Shown one piece after another: positions 1 through 7,547 of a DNA stretch of 9,913 nt. Both the position numbers and the translations under genes were made by a program. The DNA comes from Bacteroidaceae bacterium (GTDB taxonomy: Bacteria > Bacteroidota > Bacteroidia > Bacteroidales > Bacteroidaceae): assembly GCA_900768625.1 (NCBI GenBank), contig CAAGDO010000193.1:1-9913 (forward strand), read 5' to 3'. The first letter of the stretch is position 1. Every line of letters begins with the position of its first letter. The notes beneath the pieces are model-generated. The model was not told the DNA's origin. It was given only the letters and a program-made list of their open reading frames with translations, and searched no databases.

Positions 1-327
1 AACAAGGGCGGGCTGAAAGCCCAAAGGATCGCCTAGCCCAGGGCAAGCGAAGCGACGCCCTGGGGTATCGTCAGTAGGACTATTTACGCCCTGAAAGGGC
101 AAAAGCGTTAATCTTTAAACACATATTCATCATTGTATTCAATTTCGTAGAATTTCAAGGTTGTGCCATGCTTTGATGTTTTTACGCTTTTGCCCTTTCA
201 GAGCGTCGATATGGTGTTTTTGTTTCACATACCCGGGGTGCCGCTTCGCTTGCCCCGGGCTAGGTGTTTCATTGGGCTTTCAGCCCGCGCTCAACCTCTC
301 CATCCACGGACAATTTCGGTAGAGCCG
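1..327 (+). repeat. Long palindromic intergenic repeat element, left copy (cut by window start)
   Basis: The stretch is a nested inverted repeat. Three modules on the left return in reverse order on the right. Module A (GGGCTGAAAGCCC, 10-22) pairs with A' (274-286). Module B (36-63, stem CCCAGGGC/GCCCTGGG) pairs with B' (about 230-260). Module C (86-108, containing GCCCTGAAAGGGC) pairs with C' (184-206). An AT-rich centre of about 75 bp separates the arms. After A' a non-palindromic tail (287-327) ends at the sequence AGAGCCG. The same sequence, tail included, recurs reverse-complemented at 9621-9913, so 327 is a true element edge. No credible protein is encoded. It sits 48 bp beyond the stop of the second chrA gene. 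I infer a REP/MITE-type non-autonomous element; its mobilising enzyme is not in this window. Confidence 0.9.
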
Positions 328-375
328 TTTTTGGGGCGTTAGAATATGATTTTGAAACTTGACTCAGGTAGCGGG

Positions 376-948
376 TTAGAGCAGAAACATGCCTGCCACG
401 CCGCAGAGCACCACCATGAATGTGGCGTTGAATTTATAGACGGTCACGCCTAATATGGTACTGACGGTGAGGAATACGCTTACCCAAAAGTGCCAAGCTG
501 AGGTGATGGGGCTTCCGAAGTTCTGTTCGGTGAGGATCAACAGGGCTGCAGAGGCAATCAGGCCGGGGATGAGGGGACGAAGCAGCACCAGCACGCATTG
601 TACCACTGTCTGGCTTGGGGCATGCTCCATGAAGCGGTTGATCAACCAGGTCCATACGCAAGCTGCCAGACAGAGCGCCAATACTCCTGTTCCGCTGAGT
701 GAGGTGGCCATCCAGAAATGTCCTTGTTCGGGTGCATTGAGTTGGCCGCATAGCGTGGCGGAGTTGAGGGCTGCTCCGCCGGGAAGGGCGTGGCAGAAGG
801 TCATGAGGTCGGCCATTTGGTCTGGCGTCAGCCAATGGTGTAGCGTCAGCACTTCATGTTCGAGTACGGCTTGGGCACCTGCATCACCGCCAAGACCGAA
901 AAATCCTACCTGAAAGAAACTGAGGAAGATGAAAAGGAAAACAAGCAT
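376..948 (-). CDS. chrA: ChrA-family chromate transporter, second short subunit
   Basis: A 190-residue hydrophobic protein matching one chromate_transp domain, about half of a full-length ChrA of roughly 400 residues. The family's first conserved loop appears as GLGGDAGAQ (18-26), a divergent form of the usual FGGGYA motif. The second appears as ALPGGAALNSATLCG (54-68), corresponding to the typical TPGPxAxNxATFVG. Further predicted membrane spans lie near residues 83-103, 120-140, 152-170 and 175-190. It follows the other chrA half by 30 bp on the same strand, the usual arrangement of paired short-chain ChrA proteins, which are thought to work together in the inner membrane. The family exports chromate, probably with sulfate as a competing anion. 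The divergent glycine motif makes the true substrate uncertain. No regulator gene is adjacent. Confidence 0.9.
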   Translation of the reverse strand: MLVFLFIFLSFFQVGFFGLGGDAGAQAVLEHEVLTLHHWLTPDQMADLMTFCHALPGGAALNSATLCGQLNAPEQGHFWMATSLSGTGVLALCLAACVWTWLINRFMEHAPSQTVVQCVLVLLRPLIPGLIASAALLILTEQNFGSPITSAWHFWVSVFLTVSTILGVTVYKFNATFMVVLCGVAGMFLL

Positions 949-978
949 GTCGTTATGGGATTGTGGGGAAAACGTTTG

Positions 979-1527
979 TCAATGTTCGCTCATCAACACC
1001 TGAATGGCATAGAGCACACCCAGGAAAGTGAATCCGGCAATGATGTAAACGGGCGAAATGCCAAGCAACACGATGGCAATGGCCGCACACATGGGAATCC
1101 AAATGGTGCTGAGCGAGAGATTTGACTTTTTCAGCATGCGGGCACAAGTCAGTATGAGCAGGGCAATGATGGCTGGGCGTGCTCCCATGAGAAAAGATTC
1201 GGCCCAACCCCAGCTGCGGAACGAATCATAGAACTGCGCCACCAGAATCAGTAACGCAAACGGGGGGAGCACCATACCGGCTAAGGCAACGACACTGCCC
1301 GGCCAGCCTTTCAGTTTATGGCCGAGAAAGGCAGCCAGATTGACGTTGAAAATTCCGGGAATGGCTTGCACGATGGCCAGATGGGCATCGAAGTCCTCCT
1401 CCGACATCCATTGCTGATTTTTGGTGATGGCCTTGCGGATGGGCTGGATGGTGGCATAGCCGTCACCGATGGCCAAGCCTCCGGACAGGAGGAAAAGCCT
1501 GAAAATGGAGAATAGGGTAATGGGCAT
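979..1527 (-). CDS. chrA: ChrA-family chromate transporter, first short subunit
   Basis: A 182-residue membrane protein with one chromate_transp domain, the upstream partner of the chrA half that begins 30 bp downstream. The signature loop is GDGYATIQPI (21-30), followed by the typical WMSEEDF segment (40-46). The second motif is QAIPGIFNVNLAAFLGHK (54-71) and a third conserved stretch is GARPAI (115-120). Likely membrane spans cover about 5-20, 77-100, 113-131, 138-156 and 158-178. Split ChrA pairs are known in other bacteria, where the two halves are expressed together and act as one transporter. The ATG fits the family, since the first helix starts immediately after it. No CAAAnnTA (a reversed -7 element) is seen in the upstream gap, so its promoter is unclear. 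It may be read through from upstream genes despite the intervening hairpins. Confidence 0.92.
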   Translation of the reverse strand: MPITLFSIFRLFLLSGGLAIGDGYATIQPIRKAITKNQQWMSEEDFDAHLAIVQAIPGIFNVNLAAFLGHKLKGWPGSVVALAGMVLPPFALLILVAQFYDSFRSWGWAESFLMGARPAIIALLILTCARMLKKSNLSLSTIWIPMCAAIAIVLLGISPVYIIAGFTFLGVLYAIQVLMSEH

Positions 1528-1589
1528 GGTGCTGAAAATGAGTACGATTGTTGCGGCTTTGCCGCTTGGTGATGCAGAAAATCAAACCG

Positions 1590-1636
1590 GCAGGGCTGCG
1601 CTTCCGCTTCGGTGGTCGAAAAGGGTGCAGCCCTGC
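1590..1636. repeat. Short inverted repeat (10-bp stem) upstream of chrA
   Basis: GCAGGGCTGC at 1590-1599 is repeated in reverse complement as GCAGCCCTGC at 1627-1636, with a 27-nt loop. A smaller palindrome, GCGGCTTTGCCGC, lies at 1553-1565, between this hairpin and the chrA start. There is no T-run directly after the stem on the minus strand, so it is not a textbook terminator. It could be a leader structure for chrA or another small intergenic repeat. Confidence 0.55.
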
Positions 1637-1640
1637 AGGT

Positions 1641-1826
1641 TAAGTAGGTGTTCAAAATGAGTTTATACTATCAGCAGGTGTTATTTCCACATTGAAAGCA
1701 CGTTCTCGGGCGCATCTGTTTCCTTCGTTCTCAGTCACATAGTCCGCTATGTTCCTTCCCCCGAAGAAAACAGCTGCATCCCGATAACGCACTTCCAATG
1801 TAAAAATATTTTCGAACACCTACTTA
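1641..1826. mobile_element. MITE-like fold-back element of 186 bp
   Basis: The ends are a perfect 13-bp inverted repeat, TAAGTAGGTGTTC (1641-1653) and its complement at 1814-1826. The whole interior also folds on itself with scattered mismatches, for example ACATTGAAAG on the left against the complement of CTTCCAATGT on the right. The apex is ACATAG-tccg-CTATGT (1737-1752). The left arm has about 25 extra bases (roughly 1658-1681) that include a degenerate copy of the terminus, AGCAGGTGTT. No ORF fits inside. It starts 25 bp beyond the DUF4301 stop, so as RNA it would form a very long hairpin between that gene and chrA. No clear target-site duplication is visible. The MITE reading is an inference; a family of long attenuator or terminator hairpins is the alternative. 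Confidence 0.75.
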
Positions 1827-1851
1827 GCATTTCATGTGGGGTGTATGTCCT

Positions 1852-3366
1852 TTACTGATGCTGTTCGCGATAAAGGTCATTGACGGTCTTCACGGGATTG
1901 AACGTTTCGAGGGGTACTTCCACGAACACGGTGCTCCAGTCGCTCATTGCGCCGTTCCAAAGTCCGGGCAATTCAAGTGCCTTGAGTTCCTTGCCGTCCT
2001 TGCTCTTGTGGGAGATGAAGCCTGTCTGCGGATCCACGTAGTCGGGCAGATGGAAGGGCTTGCCGTTATGGTCCTTGATGGCGCAGACGAGGTCAACGGG
2101 GTTGAAGTGGGTTCCCTTTTCGAACATGGCTTTCTTTTCAGCGTCGTCCATATCGATTTGTGAACTTTCCAGAATCTGCAAGGAGATGGTGCCGTCGGAA
2201 TTGTAGGCCAGGAACGGACCGCCGCCTGGTTCGCCTACGTTGCGCACCATTCCACATACGCGCATCGGACGATTCAGCTTCTTGATCAGATAGGCTGCCA
2301 ACTCCGTTTCCTTCAATTCGGGATTTTCGGTGCAGAGGTTATTCTCTACGAACTGTAGCATCTTCTGCAGGTCGGCAGCGGTGTAGTTTCCGCTCTCAAG
2401 CTGACGCAGATAGTCGAAAGCCTGCTTCTGCAACGTAACGAGTACGCCTGCCAGGAGTTTCTTGTAGCGTACGGTCGGCGTTTTCAAACGGTCGGGTACT
2501 ACGTTGTCGATGTTCTTCACGAACACCACATCGGCATCGATGTCGTTGAGGTTCTCAATCAGCGCACCATGGCCGCCCGGACGGAACAACAGTGAACCAT
2601 CGGCCTTGCGGAAGGGGGTGTTGTCGGGGTTGGCAGCCACCGTGTCGGTGCTGGGTTTCTGCTCTGAAAAACTTACGGCATAGTGAACGCCGTATTCCTT
2701 TTCATAGTCTGCTTTCTTTTCTTCCACCAAAGCTTCGAAGAGAGCGCGGTGTTCGGGGGAAACGGTGAAGTGGACGTTGACTGTGCCATCGCTCTCGCTG
2801 GCATAGAGTGCACCTTCGACGAGATGCTCTTCAAGCGGCGTGCGTGAGCCGTTGGGGTAGCTGTGGAATTTCAGCAAACCCTTGGGAAGGGCACCATAGT
2901 TGAGACCGTCGTGGCCGAGCATGGCGCGCACAACATCTTTGTGGCGATTGTTGGTCATGAGGGTGTCGATGTCGGCACCATAGAGGCGTTCGCAAGCCGC
3001 ATTCAGGTCGCCATAGAAGGCAGCATCGTGGATGCGTTCGAAGAAGGTCTTTTCGAAATCCGTGGTCGGAACCTCCGATTCGCCGTCGGCAAAGGCGAAC
3101 ATGTTCTTGAACATACGGCTGGCGGCACCTGATGCTGGAACGAATTTCACGACCTTGTGGCCTGTTGTGGCGGTGTAGGTGTCCCAAGCGGCCAGATAGC
3201 TTTCTTCTTCCACTTCTGTGGGGACAGTGATGCCTTTTTCCACGCTGGCAGCACCGGCAAGCTTCAAGAAGGGAAATCCTGTTTTGAAACAATCCAACTG
3301 GTGCATGAATTTTTCCTCGCTTATGCCTTTCTGTTTCAGCTGGGCTTTGTCCTGTTCGGTAATCAT
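1852..3366 (-). CDS. DUF4301 family protein, nucleotidyltransferase-like
   Basis: A soluble protein of about 504 residues that I recognise as DUF4301. The N-terminal KGISEEKFMHQL and FKTGFPFLKL segments fit the family. The function is not established. Several motifs resemble sugar-phosphate nucleotidyltransferases such as UDP-sugar pyrophosphorylases: FVPASGAASRMF (75-86) in place of the nucleotide-binding loop, LPKGLLKFH (160-168), FRPGGHGAL (261-269) and VFVKNIDNVVPD (281-292). A glycine-rich VRNVGEPGGGPF lies near 373-384. I infer a nucleotide- or sugar-phosphate-binding enzyme. I prefer the ATG at 3366; a GTG 39 nt further upstream (3405) would add 13 residues that look unlike the family, and the AT-rich stretch before the ATG suits a Bacteroidetes leader. 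It lies 164 bp downstream of nrnA with no separate promoter visible. Confidence 0.9.
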   Translation of the reverse strand: MITEQDKAQLKQKGISEEKFMHQLDCFKTGFPFLKLAGAASVEKGITVPTEVEEESYLAAWDTYTATTGHKVVKFVPASGAASRMFKNMFAFADGESEVPTTDFEKTFFERIHDAAFYGDLNAACERLYGADIDTLMTNNRHKDVVRAMLGHDGLNYGALPKGLLKFHSYPNGSRTPLEEHLVEGALYASESDGTVNVHFTVSPEHRALFEALVEEKKADYEKEYGVHYAVSFSEQKPSTDTVAANPDNTPFRKADGSLLFRPGGHGALIENLNDIDADVVFVKNIDNVVPDRLKTPTVRYKKLLAGVLVTLQKQAFDYLRQLESGNYTAADLQKMLQFVENNLCTENPELKETELAAYLIKKLNRPMRVCGMVRNVGEPGGGPFLAYNSDGTISLQILESSQIDMDDAEKKAMFEKGTHFNPVDLVCAIKDHNGKPFHLPDYVDPQTGFISHKSKDGKELKALELPGLWNGAMSDWSTVFVEVPLETFNPVKTVNDLYREQHQ

Positions 3367-3530
3367 AGGATGGGTGAATAGTGATGGGTTTATTTTTACC
3401 GACACTGGTGGCGCTCCACGCGGAATCGTCTCCTGCGTTCGGATGATTGGATATTTTCTTTTCGGGGCTCCTGACTGTTAGGGGTTTATCAGTTGCACCG
3501 TGATGAATATTTGACTTTATGGCGTGTGCT

Positions 3531-4559
3531 TTACAGCAAATGCCTGTAGGCTTCGATGGCTTTTTGGGCGGTTTCAACGGCGTCGCTCAACGGGAAGGGT
3601 AATTCTCCGCCTGAGGCGTTGGGGTGGCCTCCACCGTTGAAGAATTCTTCTGCCATCTTGTTGCACGGAAAGTCATCTACCGAGCGGAGCGAAACGCGTA
3701 CGACGTCGCGTTCCGTATCCTCGCGCAATGAGATGCTCAGGCGCATGCCTTTCACTTGAAGCGGCATGTTGACCAGACCTTCCGCATCGCCTCGGATGAA
3801 GTTGAAACGCTTCATTTCTTCGCGGGTGAGGGTGAAGAGGGAGGCGTGGTTGTCAGCGAGAAACTGCAACTTCTCGTAGAGAATGTAGCCTGTCAGACGT
3901 ATACGGTCTACGGAGTAAACGTTGAACACATTGCGGTAGATCTTGTCCTTGTCAATGCCTTTTGAGAGGAGCAGAGAAATGACTTCGTAGATTTCGGGGC
4001 GGCTCGAACTGTAGGTGAATCCGCCTGTATCGGTCATCATGCCCGTGTAGATGCAAGTGGCGCCAAGGCGGGTCATCTGTTCGAATCCACCGAGCTGGTG
4101 GATGAGTCGGAACACCAGTTCACTGGTGGAGCAGGCTTCAGGATGGGAAATCGTCATGCGTGCCATCTCGCGGTCGGGATTGAGGTGGTGGTCAATAATC
4201 ACCTTGTCGGCTGAAGATTTGGCCACAGCGTCGCGCATTTCCTGCAGACGGTCGAGTGCATTGAAGTCCAGGCAGAAGATGAGGTCTGCATCCTGGATGA
4301 TCTGTCGTGCTTCCTTCTCGTGCTTGGCGTAGAATTGGATGGTATGCGAATTGGGTAGCCAGCGAAGGAAGTCGGGGAAGGGATTGGGCAATACCACCTT
4401 GACTTGTTTGCCAAGATGGGTCAGATACTCTGCCCATCCGAGGCACGACCCTACGGCGTCACCGTCGGGTCCGCGGTGTGCACAAATCACGATGCGTCGG
4501 CTGCTTTGCACGATTCGCATCAATTCAAAGAGTTCTTCTTGGGAAAGCAGTGGTTCCAT
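3531..4559 (-). CDS. nrnA: DHH/DHHA1 phosphoesterase, NrnA-type nanoRNase/pAp phosphatase
   Basis: A 342-residue cytoplasmic protein with all the metal-binding motifs of the DHH superfamily: AHRGPDGDAVGS (H28, D32, D34), CLDFN (D98), IIDHHLNPD (D123, H124, H125) and MTDTGGF (D177). The C-terminal DHHA1 domain carries GGGHPNASGG (309-318), which binds the substrate. NrnA-type proteins hydrolyse 2-5-nt RNA fragments and, in many cases, dephosphorylate 3'-phosphoadenosine 5'-phosphate to AMP using Mn2+. Length and motif order are normal for the family. The start lies 61 bp downstream of the rpe stop on the same strand and no promoter motif is visible between them, so co-transcription is likely. 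Which of the two activities dominates cannot be read from the sequence; c-di-AMP- or c-di-GMP-related DHH enzymes share these motifs but usually have additional domains. Confidence 0.95.
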   Translation of the reverse strand: MEPLLSQEELFELMRIVQSSRRIVICAHRGPDGDAVGSCLGWAEYLTHLGKQVKVVLPNPFPDFLRWLPNSHTIQFYAKHEKEARQIIQDADLIFCLDFNALDRLQEMRDAVAKSSADKVIIDHHLNPDREMARMTISHPEACSTSELVFRLIHQLGGFEQMTRLGATCIYTGMMTDTGGFTYSSSRPEIYEVISLLLSKGIDKDKIYRNVFNVYSVDRIRLTGYILYEKLQFLADNHASLFTLTREEMKRFNFIRGDAEGLVNMPLQVKGMRLSISLREDTERDVVRVSLRSVDDFPCNKMAEEFFNGGGHPNASGGELPFPLSDAVETAQKAIEAYRHLL

Positions 4560-4620
4560 AACGTGATGGGGGATGTTGAATCCGTCTGAACTTTTCTGAC
4601 GGCTTCGTATTTTGGGTGGT

Positions 4621-5268
4621 TCAGAGTCCTTTCAGTGCTTTGATTTCTTCTGCGGGATCGGCTGCTTTGAATACGGCCGAACCTGCTACGAGCACGTCAG
4701 CGCCAGCTTTTACGAGTGCGGCACCCGTGGTGCGGTTCACGCCGCCGTCGATTTCGATGAGGGCATGCGAATTGCGGCTGTCAATGAGTTCGCGCAGACG
4801 GGCGGTCTTTTCGAGTGAGTGTTCGATGAACTTCTGACCGCCGAATCCCGGGTTGACAGACATAAGCATCACGAGGTCAAGGTCACCGATGATTTCCTCC
4901 AGACAGCTTACGGGGGTGTGAGGATTGAGTGTCACACCAGCCATCATGCCTTCTGCCTTGATTTGCTGTACAACGCGGTGGAGATGGGTGCAGGCTTCGT
5001 AGTGCACGTTCATCACTTTGGCACCGAGGGCCTTTACTTCCTTGATGAACTTCTCGGGTTGAACGATCATCAAGTGGACATCGAGGGGCTTCTTGGCGTG
5101 CTCGGCCATGGCCTGCATCACGGGGAAACCAAACGAGATGTTGGGTACAAAGACACCGTCCATCACGTCGAGGTGGTACCAGTCGGCCTCACTGTTGTTG
5201 AGCATTTCAAGGTCGCGTTGCAAATTGCCGAAATCGGCAGAAAGGAGGGAAGGGGATACTAAGGGCAT
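4621..5268 (-). CDS. rpe: Ribulose-phosphate 3-epimerase
   Basis: A complete 215-residue TIM-barrel enzyme that interconverts D-ribulose 5-phosphate and D-xylulose 5-phosphate in the non-oxidative pentose phosphate pathway. The family's features are all present: SPSLLSADF (5-13), YHLDVMDGVFVPN (31-43) with metal ligands H32 and D34, DVHLMI (63-68) with H65, SVNPGFGGQKF (137-147) for phosphate binding, and IEIDGGVN (171-178) with catalytic D174. GSAVF (196-200) closes the phosphate site. The length is typical. It lies 37 bp downstream of the unknown membrane-anchored gene and 61 bp upstream of nrnA, both on the same strand. The ATG puts the SPSLLSAD motif at its usual distance from the N terminus. 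Confidence 0.97.
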   Translation of the reverse strand: MPLVSPSLLSADFGNLQRDLEMLNNSEADWYHLDVMDGVFVPNISFGFPVMQAMAEHAKKPLDVHLMIVQPEKFIKEVKALGAKVMNVHYEACTHLHRVVQQIKAEGMMAGVTLNPHTPVSCLEEIIGDLDLVMLMSVNPGFGGQKFIEHSLEKTARLRELIDSRNSHALIEIDGGVNRTTGAALVKAGADVLVAGSAVFKAADPAEEIKALKGL

Positions 5269-5305
5269 ATGAGTTTTTATGTATTTGATGACTTGTTTGA
5301 TGGGG

Positions 5306-7243
5306 TTAGGCTTTCTTGTTGCCTGAACCGTTTGATTTGTTTTCGGGGCCTGAATCGGCTGATGAGTCGACTGATGGTTGCGAATCGTTTGCTTCCGACA
5401 GCGCGTTGGCTTCGGCTTCTCTGATTTTGATTTCCATCTTCAGCCGTTCGATTTGGGTGAGCTGATTAATGGCGAAGTCTTGATAGTCAGGTTCAAGGAG
5501 CATTTCGTTGCATCGCTTGCTCGCTGTGTTGAACTTTTCCATATCGATGAGCAACAGGACCTCGCTCTGGCGGAGAAATTTACGCAGACGGGCAAAGCCT
5601 ACAGGTGTTTCTTCGCCGTTTTCTTCCAACTGATGGATGCTCTGCTCAACCTCTTCTTTGACTTTTCTGACGTAGACGAGGGCGCGGTGGTCATGCATCG
5701 CCATAAGACATTTCACCATCAGTGTGACATAGTTCGTCTGGCTTTTCTGCTCGCAGATGTCGATAAAGAAATAGGCCTGTCTGTAGAGCTTCAAATGGAA
5801 AAGGCAAGAGGCAATCCAATAGCTCGTGTCGAGAAAGAGCGTGGTGTCCGACGGGCTCAGCTTGGGATAGGAATCGTTGAGACGGTGCCAGACCTCTTTC
5901 AGCATCAAACTGGCTTCGAGGTAGCGCTTTTCGCGTAAGAAACGCGTGCCCCAATAGAGGTAGTAACCTTCGTGGACTTCAGACAGACGGGTTAATACCT
6001 TCTGAATGTCAGAGAGTTCATGGAGACGGTTCTCCTTTTGTTTGTCGTGTGCATCATCCCACATGAATCTAAATTCTGCCTGTGCTTTCTGTTCGCTTTG
6101 GAGGTCTACGGCAATCAACATGCTGCCTGATTGGGGAGAAGCCAGCGTTTTCGTTTTGGGCTTGGACTCGTGTTCTCCGGCATCCATTTGTGGAAGGAGG
6201 TAGTCCAACTGGTAGAAAGCGGCTTCCTGATTGGTGTGCAGGGCCGTGAGGTTGAACACCAAGGAGTGGAGCGTTGTGCCTTCGGTCGACACCATGGCAT
6301 CGAATGGGTAGTAGGAGATGCGGAGCATTGCCTTATTGAGGAGCGGGGCTTCATTTCCCTGTCTTACGGCATCCAACAGCACGAAGGAACGCACTTCTTT
6401 TTCTCCCTTCACCTGTAGGTATTGTCCGTCGGCATAGCATTCCAGAGTTGCAGGAGTGCAACCTGTCAGGAAAGACATGGTGTCAAGCCAACGTCCGACG
6501 GTAAGCCCAACGGCCGCATCGTAGGGGATATGTCCTCTGTTGCCGATGGTTTCGGAGTCGTTATTCACCTGTTGCTCAAGGATGGCATTTTCGAGTGCTT
6601 CCTTTTGGTGATAGGAGTATTCCATGTCGTTTCCCTGCGCTTGTCTTTGCTGATTGCGGATATTTTCGAGCATATCGTTGGCAAAGCGTTGGCAAGAGAA
6701 GCAGGTTTCGAAAGCCAGGGCGAAAGCTTGGGCAAGTGCTTTTACGTTGGTGATGTTTTTTTCGTGGGTGTCGATGTGGAGGTTCACTTCGTTGCGTTCG
6801 CCCACAATGGTGTAGAACAATCGGGCGGATTCCGTCTGCTGGTTGATTTGGTTGCACACCGTGCGTACGGCATCAATGTCATCGATAGAGGCGCTGTCGA
6901 TGCCAGGATAGATGATACGGAGTTTTTCTGCGTGTGACTTACTGTAACAGAGCATGAAATTGCCCGATTGGTATCTGAAGTTGTAGGTCAAATTGCCATC
7001 TTCTGCTTCCAGCTTGAAGGGAATATTGAGTTCCTTGAAAGTGCGTTCGCAGGTCAGTTGAGTTTCCGCAGTGGTTGGGGCTGAGTGGGAAGATTTCTCT
7101 TCTTCTTTCTTGACTAGGCTCCTGCATTTGCTGTAGATCTTCTGTGCATATATCTGCATGGGCTTCCCCAGTTTGAGGATATCTATCAGGCAGATGTAGA
7201 GAACGCACAGGGCGAGGGCTATATATGTGAAGGATGATTCCAT
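5306..7243 (-). CDS. Membrane-anchored protein of unknown function with TPR-like helical region
   Basis: A 645-residue protein I cannot assign. One N-terminal transmembrane helix (about 5-24) is followed by a basic linker and a charged, Ser-rich stretch (40-60). The short N terminus before the helix and basic residues after it suggest a cytoplasmic body. Residues 65-190 are alpha/beta in character (ERTFKELNIPF, LFYTIVGERNEVNLHI) and faintly resemble YbjN-like folds. The middle (240-390) has no recognised motif. Residues 425-585 contain helix-turn-helix units resembling tetratricopeptide repeats (YYLYWGTRFLREKRYLEA, ASCLFHLKLYRQAYFFID), suggesting protein binding. The tail from 615 is low-complexity, rich in Ser, Asn, Asp and Gly. 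It appears to be the first gene of the unit leading into rpe, with a candidate promoter 80 bp upstream. No catalytic residues are evident. Confidence 0.88.
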   Translation of the reverse strand: MESSFTYIALALCVLYICLIDILKLGKPMQIYAQKIYSKCRSLVKKEEEKSSHSAPTTAETQLTCERTFKELNIPFKLEAEDGNLTYNFRYQSGNFMLCYSKSHAEKLRIIYPGIDSASIDDIDAVRTVCNQINQQTESARLFYTIVGERNEVNLHIDTHEKNITNVKALAQAFALAFETCFSCQRFANDMLENIRNQQRQAQGNDMEYSYHQKEALENAILEQQVNNDSETIGNRGHIPYDAAVGLTVGRWLDTMSFLTGCTPATLECYADGQYLQVKGEKEVRSFVLLDAVRQGNEAPLLNKAMLRISYYPFDAMVSTEGTTLHSLVFNLTALHTNQEAAFYQLDYLLPQMDAGEHESKPKTKTLASPQSGSMLIAVDLQSEQKAQAEFRFMWDDAHDKQKENRLHELSDIQKVLTRLSEVHEGYYLYWGTRFLREKRYLEASLMLKEVWHRLNDSYPKLSPSDTTLFLDTSYWIASCLFHLKLYRQAYFFIDICEQKSQTNYVTLMVKCLMAMHDHRALVYVRKVKEEVEQSIHQLEENGEETPVGFARLRKFLRQSEVLLLIDMEKFNTASKRCNEMLLEPDYQDFAINQLTQIERLKMEIKIREAEANALSEANDSQPSVDSSADSGPENKSNGSGNKKA

Positions 7244-7322
7244 TTGATTCTTGCTGTAAATGTGATGGGTATCGTTTGACCCGTCTGTCGCCTGGGGTTG
7301 TGGGCAGATGGTGTCATGATTA

Positions 7323-7330
7323 CAAAATTA
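7323..7330 (-). promoter_or_regulatory. Candidate Bacteroidetes -7 element upstream of the TPR-like gene
   Basis: Read on the minus strand the sequence is TAATTTTG, an exact match to the Bacteroidetes -7 consensus TAnnTTTG. It lies about 80 bp before the start at 7243. No TTTG -33 element sits at the expected 19-21 bp spacing, so this is a partial match. It is the only such motif I found in the gaps serving the unknown gene, rpe, nrnA, DUF4301 and chrA. Confidence 0.5.
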
Positions 7331-7547
7331 GTGGATTTTTGTCAATTAACTGCCTATTCCGCGCGATTTCTTTTCTTTATCTGTCTATTCCTCCGTCTTT
7401 ATGGATGGAATAAACGTTTGTGGATGAAAGAAAAGCGAATTCAATGTGTGTTTCCTATCGTATTTTGAAGTTGTTATGTGATGATTTGGAAGTTGGGGCG
7501 GTGGGTATGGGCAAACCATCTGCATTCCATATTCGTTTTCGGCAAGC

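Noticed and set aside
1..327. CRISPR array
   Set aside because: The repeated modules are inverted pairs within one element, not regularly spaced direct repeats with unique spacers, and no cas gene is present.
434..913. Long ORFs in other frames over the chrA gene, on both strands
   Set aside because: They overlap a clear membrane transporter gene, and their translations lack family features.
3367..3405. GTG start for the DUF4301 gene adding 13 residues
   Set aside because: The added residues do not resemble the family N terminus, which fits the ATG at 3366; the upstream AT-rich sequence looks like a leader.
4582..4602. CCGTC/GACGG hairpin between rpe and nrnA as a terminator
   Set aside because: Only a 5-bp stem with a long loop and no T-run on the minus strand; rpe and nrnA are more likely co-transcribed.
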